This document shows, piece after piece, positions 37,476-46,400 of a DNA stretch of 64,000 nt (positions within the stretch are counted from its first letter, which is position 1; each line of letters opens with the position of its first letter). Source of the DNA: Prevotella jejuni (GTDB taxonomy: Bacteria > Bacteroidota > Bacteroidia > Bacteroidales > Bacteroidaceae). The position numbers and the translations under genes were made by a program. The DNA lies in NCBI RefSeq assembly GCF_900187995.1, contig NZ_FZNZ01000010.1:48741-112740 (forward strand). The letters are read 5' to 3'. Below the pieces are notes generated by a model. It worked only from the letters and a program-made list of their open reading frames with translations, was not told where the DNA came from and did no database searches.

Positions 37476-38505
37476 TTGGCAAAGTCATAGTAATGACGAA
37501 CGCATAGCAATGATACAGTCGGTCGCCTTGAAAAATAGTATCGAAGATAATGCCGTAGAGAAAGATTGGTGGGTAACAGTAGTTCTCAAGGCATTGTTCA
37601 ATACGTCGTGTGGGAAGTGGCTTCTTTTCAAAGGAGGAACTTCGTTGAGTAAAGGATGGAACCTCATCAACCGCTTCAGTGAAGATATAGACATTTCCCT
37701 TGACAGGAAATTCTTTGAGAGTGTCCTTAACTTGACATTTGCAAAGTGCGAAAACAACAATCAGGTAAAGAAACTAAGGAAAGCATCACGTGACTATATT
37801 CATGGGAAACTTTCTGCAGAACTTTCTGCAGAACTCTTTAAAATGGGAGTCAAAGGGTATTCTGTTCAGAATGAAACAATCGCTGGGGTACCTCCAAGAC
37901 CTATAGACCATGATAGTGATCCGACTGTATTTTTTGTCAATTATCAAAGCATATTGCCGTCTAGTATGCGGCTTATTGATACGAGAGTTAAAATAGAAAT
38001 AAGTTATCTGTCTATGTCTGAGCCTCATGAATATTGTGAAATTCACTCTCTTATCTTCGATAAGTTCCCTGAAGAGGATGATGAAATGACCGCATCAATT
38101 AAGACTGTAACGCCATCAAGAACATTTTTGGAAAAGGCATTGCTACTTAATGAAGAGCTTCAAAAGAAGGAACCGAGATCCCTACGTATGTCTCGACATC
38201 TTTATGATTTGGATAGATTGATGGATACGGAATTTGCCCAGAAAGCATTGAATGATGGTAAACTCTACAAGGCGATTGTAGAACATCGTCGTCGGTTTTA
38301 TCATTTGGGATATGTGGACTATGATAAAGATTATCCCACTATGATTAATTTTATCCCCCAAAATGAAGTAATGAAGGCTTATCGTCTTGATTACGAATCA
38401 AATATGGTAGATGGCTATATATATGGTAAAGCAAAAGCCTTCGACGAGTTGATGGATAGGATGGAGAAATTACTTCAACATTTCAGACAGATTGTAATAT
38501 CTTAG
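37468..38505 (+). CDS. AbiEii/AbiGii-family nucleotidyltransferase toxin
   Basis: 345 residues. The nucleotidyltransferase core is clear: LLFKGGTSLSKGWNLINRFSEDIDISLD gives the G-G-T/S-S motif and the DxD-type metal ligands (EDIDIS) near residues 50-77, preceded by EKDWWVTVVLKALF. AbiEii toxins transfer nucleotides to RNA (MenT relatives modify tRNA acceptor ends) and stop growth on phage infection. The motif residues are intact, so the toxin looks functional. It pairs with the overlapping antitoxin gene as an abortive-infection module. Confidence 0.87.
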   Translation: MSSWQSHSNDERIAMIQSVALKNSIEDNAVEKDWWVTVVLKALFNTSCGKWLLFKGGTSLSKGWNLINRFSEDIDISLDRKFFESVLNLTFAKCENNNQVKKLRKASRDYIHGKLSAELSAELFKMGVKGYSVQNETIAGVPPRPIDHDSDPTVFFVNYQSILPSSMRLIDTRVKIEISYLSMSEPHEYCEIHSLIFDKFPEEDDEMTASIKTVTPSRTFLEKALLLNEELQKKEPRSLRMSRHLYDLDRLMDTEFAQKALNDGKLYKAIVEHRRRFYHLGYVDYDKDYPTMINFIPQNEVMKAYRLDYESNMVDGYIYGKAKAFDELMDRMEKLLQHFRQIVIS

Positions 38506-38749
38506 CGTAAGAGTTTTTTAGTATTTGTCGTAGGTGTTGTGATATCACATGAAGTGTTTTCCATAGAATAGGTTGGCAATCTTCTCTTTAAGACAGTGGA
38601 TCATTCGTCAAAAAGAATGTTTTAGTCGTAATTTTTGTTATATAACTCCAATATATAATATCATCACTCCTAACTCAAGAGACTCACCTTGTTTATTCGC
38701 TTTATCTTTAAGAAATTCATTTGTAAAAGTTTAGAACTTGAGAATATAA
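38506..38749. other. Gene-free stretch after the AbiE-type pair
   Basis: AT-rich, with no convincing gene or terminator. A clear T-run hairpin for abiEii was not found. Confidence 0.4.
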
Positions 38750-38819
38750 CCTCGCCAACGCACATCCTGCATAGAGTCATTATCGGACAACTCTGTGATG
38801 TGGGATGTCGTTGGCAAGG
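38750..38819. repeat. Long imperfect hairpin
   Basis: CCTCGCCAACGCACATCC (left) pairs with GGGATGTCGTTGGCAAGG (right) with a few mismatches. Inside, ATAGAGT pairs with ACTCTGTG-like bases. About 70 bases in all, unlinked to any gene. It could be a structured RNA or a mobile palindrome. Confidence 0.6.
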
Positions 38820-38944
38820 TTTGTTTTGTGTAATCGAATCATGATAATACGGTGTTGTTGCATCTTGTTTCAAATGCAATTTACGGATTCTTTTGTCAGA
38901 ATATTTCGTTTCTTGTCTTTCTGTACATGCCTAACACGTTTCTA

Positions 38945-39032
38945 AAAGGTGCTTGATTAGCTTACAGAAGACGCCTTTTAAGCATCAAGAAGGGCGTGTT
39001 CTTAGGCCTTGAAGGGCGTCTTCTTGGAGTGA
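38945..39032. repeat. 22-bp periodic array (GAAGGGCGT family)
   Basis: Four exact 22-bp steps at 38945, 38967, 38989 and 39011. The third and fourth units share GAAGGGCGT and the second reads GAAGACGCCTTTT. Same family as 19778-19887 and 55229-55360. A looser unit may precede at 38923. Confidence 0.8.
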
Positions 39033-39203
39033 TATTGTAATGATTTGAAAGTCAGTAGATTATAGACTAATCATGAACCTTGAGTATCTATTGTTTTAAG
39101 GAATGCTGTGTTGTTGTTTTGTAAAGATATTTCTTGGTTCTATTATATTATCAACAACAGCTGTAACGCACTGTGTAAGCTGTTGGACGCAGGCCGTTAA
39201 AAG

Positions 39204-39365
39204 CCTCACCCCCAACCCCTCTCCGAATGGAGAGGGGAGTGATCACCGAGATACCCCTGTATGTCCTCAAGATATTTAGCGGCCCATCTTCTATCAGTAG
39301 CAGGCTAATAGGGGTAACCTCACATACTACTCCCCTCTCCATTCGGAGAGGGGTTGGGGGTGAGG
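39204..39365. repeat. Large inverted-repeat element, copy 1
   Basis: Starts CCTCACCCCCAACCCCTCTC and ends with the reverse complement, closing in GGGGTTGGGGGTGAGG. Each arm also contains a small hairpin (CTCTCCGAATGGAGAG). The 90-base middle is shared with the copy at 39622-39783. Confidence 0.85.
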
Positions 39366-39621
39366 CCTCTGTGAACTCTGTATGCCGGAGGCGTTCTGTG
39401 GGCTCGAACTGTGCGCAAAAATGCTCAGTGAACTCTGTGTGCTCTGTGAGAGAAAAACTCCCCAGTGTGAGAGAAAAACCTCCCCACCGAGTTGCTTGTG
39501 TGTCATCTCATAGAGTGGGTGCGTTCTCTTTCTCACAGAAGAACACAGAAGAACAGAACACACGGTATTTCACAGAGACATTAAGTCAACCGATTTCACA
39601 GAACCTTACAGCCAACAGAAG
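39366..39621. other. Spacer between the two large inverted-repeat copies
   Basis: Rich in GTGAACTCTGTG and CAGAGAAC-like phrases reminiscent of 21383-21613. No gene. Confidence 0.4.
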
Positions 39622-39783
39622 CCTCACCCCCAGCCCCTCTCCGAATGGAGAGGGGAGTGATCACCGAGATACCCCTGTATGTCCTCAAGATGTTTATGGG
39701 CCCATCTTCTATCAGTAGCAGGCTAATAGGGGTAACCTCACATACTACTCCCCTCTCCATTCGGAGAGGGGCCGGGGGTGAGG
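39622..39783. repeat. Large inverted-repeat element, copy 2
   Basis: Near-identical to 39204-39365 in the same orientation, including the middle. It differs in a few bases (for example CAGCCCC for CAACCCC, and a GCCGGGGG arm). The pair could recombine and delete the 418-base unit. Confidence 0.85.
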
Positions 39784-39843
39784 CCAGTAGGGGCTGGGGG
39801 TGAGGTCCCCTGTGCGCTACCCCTTCCTATAAGCCTGCTACGT

Positions 39844-39877
39844 AAAAAAAAAATACCAAACCCGTGATGGTTTGGTA
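39844..39877 (-). terminator. Terminator of the DUF389 gene
   Basis: TACCAAACC pairs with GGTTTGGTA (39854-39862 with 39869-39877). On the minus strand it is followed by at least nine T's. It lies 27 bases past the stop. Confidence 0.85.
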
Positions 39878-39903
39878 CTTCTTACTCTTGTATTGTACTA
39901 TTA

Positions 39904-41256
39904 TTATGGTAAAATAATTAGTTCGAGGCTGTCGGATTTTACTTTCACTTTGAGCCAGTCATATAGCTGCTTTCTGTTGTCTTTGGCAAGTGTCTTGTTT
40001 GTTTTGACTATAGCCACGATGTGACTTTTAATTAAAGCAGAATCAACGAAAGACTCAGATGCTTTTGAAAGCATAATACTCTTTGCCGAGGGGCATACGA
40101 CTTTAAGTTCTTCTTTCATGTCGTTAGCAAGTACTGGATAACGTGTATAAGAAGTTAGTTCCTTCTTTAGCACATCGTTGTTATATGCAAGTTCTTGCCA
40201 TTCAGCCGTATTTTTTTCTCCTACCATCAACTGACCTTTATTCTTGTGCTGTAGGAGTAATAAGCTATCAGAGTTAGATCCTTGTATCACCTTTAGTACG
40301 TAGCCATCAAGCTGATAATTAGTCATCATTTTTTGTGCTTTAGCTATCGAATCAGTTGATATCGGATTGCCCACCGCTACCACATGGAGGGTTTTGGTTT
40401 TTAGGTCGTATTGGTGTGAGAGAATGTTTGTTCCGCTATAATTAAGTTCCTTTGTAACGAAATTCTCTATGTTATTTTCAAATACACTTTGCTTAATGAT
40501 GTTCCATGTCATGTAGCTTGCAGGGATAATTGTGATAATGATAATGGTGACGATGTAAAGATTTACTCGTCTCATTTGTTCTCGATTGACAAACTGCTTT
40601 CTATGAAAATGCAGAAAGCGTACACCTACGCAGGTTGTAAAAGCAATGAAAACAGTATTGATGAAATAAAGGTAAAATGCCCCAAAGAAGTAGGATGTGT
40701 TTTGTACGGCCAGTCCATAACCTGCTGTACAAAGTGGTGGCATTAAGGCTGTGGCAATGGCAACACCCGGCACCACGTTGTTTCTTCCTTTTGTTGACAT
40801 AGCTAAGAATCCAGCAGCACCACCAAAAAGAGCTATCAATACGTCATAAAGGGTAGGCGATGTGCGTGCTAAGAGTTCGGATTGAGCATCCGTGATAGGT
40901 GAAAGTGTAAAGTAGATTGTTGCAGTAATAACGCTAATGAATGTACTTACCAAATAGTTTTTTATGGACTGTTTGAACAAGTCCAAGTCAGCAATTCCAA
41001 GAGCTAATCCCATACCGATGATTGGTCCCATCAGTGGAGAGATAAGCATAGCACCAATAATTACTGCTGTTGAATTGACATTTAAGCCTAAGGATGCAAT
41101 AAATACGGCAAAGATAAGTATCCAGAGATTAGAACCTTGAAAGTTGATGCCATTAGTTATTTGTTTAATAACATATTTTTCGCCGTCTTTGTAAGGTAAG
41201 ACATTGAAATAACTCTTAATTATCTGCCATAAAGTTTGATTGTTATTTTCCTGCAT
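39904..41256 (-). CDS. DUF389 membrane protein
   Basis: 450 residues. The DUF389 membrane core (about 45-250) contains the family sequence ASLGLNVNSTAVIIGAMLISPLMGPIIGMGLALG and LLARTSPTLYDVLIALFGGAAGFLA, then GVAIATALMPPLCTAGYGLA. About six membrane segments are followed by a C-terminal soluble part of about 200 residues (VAVGNPISTDSIAKAQKMMTN). The family's role is not established. The gene is single, with its own terminator. Confidence 0.88.
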   Translation of the reverse strand: MQENNNQTLWQIIKSYFNVLPYKDGEKYVIKQITNGINFQGSNLWILIFAVFIASLGLNVNSTAVIIGAMLISPLMGPIIGMGLALGIADLDLFKQSIKNYLVSTFISVITATIYFTLSPITDAQSELLARTSPTLYDVLIALFGGAAGFLAMSTKGRNNVVPGVAIATALMPPLCTAGYGLAVQNTSYFFGAFYLYFINTVFIAFTTCVGVRFLHFHRKQFVNREQMRRVNLYIVTIIIITIIPASYMTWNIIKQSVFENNIENFVTKELNYSGTNILSHQYDLKTKTLHVVAVGNPISTDSIAKAQKMMTNYQLDGYVLKVIQGSNSDSLLLLQHKNKGQLMVGEKNTAEWQELAYNNDVLKKELTSYTRYPVLANDMKEELKVVCPSAKSIMLSKASESFVDSALIKSHIVAIVKTNKTLAKDNRKQLYDWLKVKVKSDSLELIILP

Positions 41257-41482
41257 ATCATGTTATTTTTTGCAAAGATACTTATTTTATAGGAAAATCT
41301 CAAGCAGTTTCTTGATTAACTATTAGGGAGTGGGCTGGTGTTTGTGAGCGTACATTCTTTTCGTTTCACATAAGAACAAGATTGGTAAAGATAAGGCTCC
41401 GTTGTAGTGCACAGCCGATATGCAATTACGATAGTCCTATATATGAATAGGTGTTCTAATCAAAAAAGAGCTAAGAGAATAA

Positions 41483-41516
41483 AAAAAGAGTACCAAGAAA
41501 ACTTGATACTCTTTTT
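41483..41516 (-). terminator. Terminator of rpsA
   Basis: AAAAAGAGTAcCAAG pairs with CTTGaTACTCTTTTT around AAAA (41483-41516). The flanking A and T runs make it work in both directions. It lies 27 bases past the rpsA stop. Confidence 0.85.
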
Positions 41517-41542
41517 ATTTATGTTAGATTTTAGAGTGCAAA

Positions 41543-43327
41543 TTACTTGCCACCCTCCATCTTCTTCTTCAAGTCAGCGAGAACGCCGAGGTCACCGAGA
41601 GATGTACCTGCAGCAACGTTGTTGATAGCAGCTGCATCATTCTTTGGCTTGCCAGGAGCTGCTGGACGCTGGCGACGTGGCTCTTCCTTCACCTCCTCGA
41701 ATGTACGAGAGTGAGAGAGGATGATGCGCTTAGTGTCCTTAACGAATTCGATTACCATGAATGGGAGAACCTCACCAAGCTGAGCCTGTGTACCGTCTAA
41801 CTTAACGAGATGCTTTGGAGTAGCAAAACCTTCGCCACCCTCAGCAAGAGAGATTACAGCACCCTTGTCCATAGCCTCGGTGATCTTACCCTCATGTACA
41901 GAACCTGGAGTGTAGATCTTCTCGTACTCATCCCATGGATTAGACTCAAGCTGCTTGTGACCAAGGCTCAAGCGACGATTTTCCTTATCGATTTCGAGGA
42001 CAACAACCTCAATCTCAGAACCCTGTGAAGTGAACTCAGATGGGTGCTTAACCTTCTTTGTCCAAGAGAGGTCGCTGATGTGGATAAGACCGTCAACACC
42101 TTCCTCAAGCTCTACGAAGATACCGAAGTTAGTGAAATTACGAACCTTAGCAACGTGCTTAGAACCAACAGGATACTTCACTTCGATAGTCTCCCATGGG
42201 TCTTCCTTAAGCTGCTTGATGCCGAGAGACATCTTACGCTCGTCGCGGTCGAGTGTGAGGATAACTGCCTCAACCTCATCGCCCACCTTCATGAACTCCT
42301 GTGCTGAACGCAAGTGCTGGCTCCAGCTCATCTCAGAAACGTGGATCAAGCCCTCAACACCAGGCTGAATCTCTACGAAAGCACCGTAGTCAGCCATAAC
42401 AACTACCTTACCCTTAACGTGATCGCCAACCTTAAGGTTAGGATCCAAAGAATCCCAAGGGTGCTGAGTGAGCTGCTTGATACCAAGAGCGATACGCTTC
42501 TTCTCCTCATCAAAGTCGAGGATAACAACGTTGATCTTCTGGTCGAGTGCTACCACCTCATGTGGATCACTTACGCGACCCCATGATAGGTCTGTGATAT
42601 GAACGAGTCCGTCAACACCACCGAGGTCAACGAATACACCGTAAGAGGTGATGTTCTTAACAGTACCCTCAAGGATCTGACCCTTCTCAAGATGAGAGAT
42701 AATCTCCTTGCGCTGTGCTTCGAGCTCAGCCTCGATAAGTGCTTTGTGAGAAACGACTACGTTACGGAACTCCTGGTTAATCTTAACCACCTTGAACTCC
42801 ATAGTCTTACCAACGAATACATCGTAGTCGCGTATAGGGTGAACGTCAATCTGGCTGCCAGGAAGGAATGCCTCGATACCAAATACATCAACGATCATAC
42901 CGCCCTTAGTGCGGCTCTTGATGTAACCCTGGATAACCTCGTCGTTCTCCAAAGCCTTGTTGATGTTCTCCCAACTCTTCTGTAGGCGAGCCTTCTTATG
43001 AGAGAGTACGAGCTGACCACGCTTGTCTTCCTGGTTCTCTACATACACCTCTACCTTATCGCCAGGCTTGAGATCTGGGTTGTAACGGAATTCAGAAGCA
43101 GGGATAATACCATCGCTCTTGTAGCCGATGTTAACAACTACTTCCTTCTTGTCAACTGAAATAACAGTACCTTCAACTACTTGATGCTCCTGGATCTTGT
43201 TAAGAGTTTCGTCGTAGGCCTTGGTAAGATCGTTCTTACTTGCCTCAGCGTGTGAGCCGTTCTCGAACTCATCCCAGTTGAAGTCAGCTAAAGGCTGTAC
43301 ATTCTGGACGTCTTTGAAATTTGTCAT
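41543..43327 (-). CDS. rpsA: 30S ribosomal protein S1
   Basis: 594 residues with six S1 RNA-binding domains, each marked by a VxxGxVxxxxxxGxxVxxxxGxxGxxxxSE pattern, for example GTVISVDKKEVVVNIGYKSDGIIPASEF, GTVKNITSYGVFVDLGGVDGLVHITDLSWGR and AKVRNFTNFGIFVELEEGVDGLIHISDLSW. It binds mRNA on the 30S subunit, which matters in Bacteroidota, where Shine-Dalgarno pairing is weak. A Pro/Ala-rich tail ends in LGVLADLKKKMEGGK. Confidence 0.97.
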   Translation of the reverse strand: MTNFKDVQNVQPLADFNWDEFENGSHAEASKNDLTKAYDETLNKIQEHQVVEGTVISVDKKEVVVNIGYKSDGIIPASEFRYNPDLKPGDKVEVYVENQEDKRGQLVLSHKKARLQKSWENINKALENDEVIQGYIKSRTKGGMIVDVFGIEAFLPGSQIDVHPIRDYDVFVGKTMEFKVVKINQEFRNVVVSHKALIEAELEAQRKEIISHLEKGQILEGTVKNITSYGVFVDLGGVDGLVHITDLSWGRVSDPHEVVALDQKINVVILDFDEEKKRIALGIKQLTQHPWDSLDPNLKVGDHVKGKVVVMADYGAFVEIQPGVEGLIHVSEMSWSQHLRSAQEFMKVGDEVEAVILTLDRDERKMSLGIKQLKEDPWETIEVKYPVGSKHVAKVRNFTNFGIFVELEEGVDGLIHISDLSWTKKVKHPSEFTSQGSEIEVVVLEIDKENRRLSLGHKQLESNPWDEYEKIYTPGSVHEGKITEAMDKGAVISLAEGGEGFATPKHLVKLDGTQAQLGEVLPFMVIEFVKDTKRIILSHSRTFEEVKEEPRRQRPAAPGKPKNDAAAINNVAAGTSLGDLGVLADLKKKMEGGK

Positions 43328-43410
43328 AAAGTGTTTAATAAAATAATTTAATTAATAAAGTTCGACTTTATATTACCTTTAATATGGGCATAATCTGCCC
43401 AAATCGGGCA

Positions 43411-43418
43411 CAAAGTTA
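43411..43418 (-). promoter_or_regulatory. -7 box of rpsA
   Basis: Minus-strand TAACTTTG fits TAnnTTTG, about 84 bases before the start. No clear -33 box. The leader could host S1 autoregulation, but nothing specific is visible. Confidence 0.45.
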
Positions 43419-43436
43419 CGAATAATATTCTGTATA

Positions 43437-46400
43437 TTAGTGCTTTTGCTTCTGTTTTTTTGTTTTTTTCTTCCTACTTCCGAAAATATCGCTCAATCGG
43501 TTGAAGTCCTTCTTTAGAATCAAGCCTATACCTTGCGTTGTCAGTGAGTTACGTGTGAAATAGCGGTCGTTGGTCTGGTTGTAAACATGGAAGGCTACGT
43601 TCCCGCTTGGAAAGAGGAGATAACGGATGTCGAAGTCGCCTATGAAGGACGATTTATTCTTGGCTACATTGTTGCGATAACCGAACTGTCCGTTGAAGAG
43701 CAGACGGTTGTTAAGCATACTTCCTGACAACATTCCTTCGTATTCGGCATTGTCGAAGCCTTCATTACCTGTGGCGATGTTGGCACCAAAGTTCCAATTG
43801 TTGTCTTTTACAACATTAGACAGTACGGTGTTGATTTGCTGTGAAATCGTACCGGAGAGGAGGCTCTGCATGGCGAGAGAAGTGCTACTTGGTGCCTCGC
43901 TGTTACGTGCTGTACTGTTGTTGTTGCTTTGTGGATAGAATCGTCCAACAGCCAGTAAGTAAAGTACTTGCTGGTTAAGTTCTTGCTCGGAGTTGAGGAT
44001 CGAGCGTATCATCTGTTGTGCGTCAGGCGAGAGAGTAGGGAGGTCGAGTCCGAAGGAAACGGTCGGTGCACCTGGTGTTCCTTCAATGTTTAGTAGGCAG
44101 TTCACCTTTGTGTTGTTGGCAGTGAACGACCTACCCATCCCGAGGTCGCCCAGTGGAACGGAGTTGATGATGTAGTTGGCCTTCAGATTAAGCGCCGCAT
44201 TGAAGGGGTCGCCACCGAAGGCTATCGTAGAACCGGGCTGGAAGACAAACTGTTTCTTTATGATGTTCTGAATGGTAAGGTTATACTGTCCATAGTCCAC
44301 ATAGTAGTTTCCGAAGAGATTGAACGCTCCCTTATTATAATAGGTGGCCCGAATCATACCCGTTCCGTTCAGTCGGATATTGTCACCAGTGACGTCATCG
44401 AGGAGAACGCCGAGTGTGAGGTTCGGATTAGCGTGTATGAGGAAATTGATATGTAGGTCACTTGGTATGTCGTTAAAGTGGTAGGCCTCCTCCTTCTTGT
44501 GCGTAGGCTTAGCTGCGTGAAGGAGCGAGTCAGGTACTTCAGGAATCAACACCTGCGTACTATCCTTCGGTAGATTAATCCATCGAATAAAGTTATTTGT
44601 ACCCGCATCATTGGTTGATGAGGCATTATAAGTTATAAAGGTGTTCTTGTCAGGTTCCATGTCTATGTTGATAGACGTTTCCCCTGGGTGTCCTTTTATA
44701 TTACATTTACCAGTTCCATAAACGACACCCCAGAACGAGTCCTTCCCTTGTCTCTTAGGGAAGTTATAGGTCAGGAGGTTCTGAGCCTGTATATTGATAT
44801 CGTAAGAGAGGTTGGTGAGGTTCTTATGATATAATCCTCCTGTGACAATGCCGATGTGTCCTTGTGGGTCGGTGATAGTATCTTTCTCAAGGATAATCTC
44901 ATTTGGGATAATTCGGACACGAGCGTTACGCATCTTATAGGCAACGGCAGTAGGCTTCACAAAGACACTACCATCCACCATCATATCACCTTCGAGATTG
45001 ATGGCGCTAAGGGGTCCGACGACCTTACACCAGCCATTTCCCTGTGCTTCTATATTGTCCATAAAAGAGCCGCAGAACGTCTTGAGGAAATAAAGGTGGG
45101 TGTTATGGGCAAAGATAGGGAGGTTAATATAACTCTTCTTGATGTCTACATAGCCCTTGATATCAGTACGTGCGCCATCGTCAGCATCAGCATGAGCATC
45201 GATATTAATCTTCCCCTCCTTGTCATTATAGTTCGCTTCTGCGTAGAGCGTACCCATATCTCCATTCTCAAACTTAAAGTCTTGCACCTCAAGTTTCGCT
45301 TGCATCTGTAGATGATGGAAGAAGGATTTGATAGAAGCCACGCCTGAAGCCGTACCAGCAAACTCAACACTGTGGAAGTTGACGAGGTTGAGGATATACG
45401 GAACATTGATATCCTTGAAGCTAACAAGGATAGAGTCGTTCTGATTACCAGAGGTTTGTCCGTTGGCAATGATATGCTGGTTGCGGTTAGAAAGCTCGAA
45501 GTGTTCAATGTTAAGATTGTTCCTATGATAGGAGATATCAGACGGTTGCACCTGTAAGGCTATCGAATCGAAATTGATGGTAGAAGGGTTAAGGTGCACG
45601 TGGGTCACTAAGTCGCCATTACGACGGGAGAATGAAGCCACGCTACTGACGTCGCCATGTACGGAAGAGAGTCCTGGAATACGGAAAGAGATGTCTGAAC
45701 TGATAGTGTTATCAGCAATAAGACCCTGTGCATTGATGAGTAGATGCGGTCCCTTCTCACCCTCACGTTCGCCAGAGATGGTCGTGTGTAACCCTTGTGG
45801 TCCACTCGTTATGTTTAGGATAAGGTTCTGAATATGTTGCTCCCCGTATGTAATGTTCGGTGCATCAATATGTAAGTCGATTTCGTTTTGACGCTCCCTT
45901 ACCATTCCTGTCAACCTTATGGCATGAGAAGAGGAGAGGCTTGTCTTAAGCAACTGATTGATAATCTTGGTGTCAGCTAAGCGTAGAGCAAAGGCATAGT
46001 TAGCCCTTCCAGCGATAGTATTATACCGTGAAGGCATGTGGAAAAGACTTGGGAGATAATGTCCCAAGATACGCCTTATGCTTTCTGGTATCTGTGCGTA
46101 ATCGTACTGTCCAGCGAGATGTAGCTCTCCAAAGTCGGTTTGAGCATCAAGAGACTTACCCAAGAGGCCGTTGTGAGTCTTGATACTTAACTTATTCAAT
46201 GAGATGTTCTGTCCCTCTCCTGTCATTGCGAAATTATTGACATCCAGGTTACCTATGATATCATTCAGGCTTGTCCCTTGTCCTTTAATCTTAGAAGTAA
46301 AGGAGATAGTCCTATTCCCTAAGGCCTCTGTAAGCTGTAGTTTGTGCAAGTTGACGGCATCCGCAATAATTGAGATGTCGGTAGAGAGTTTCCCATTATG

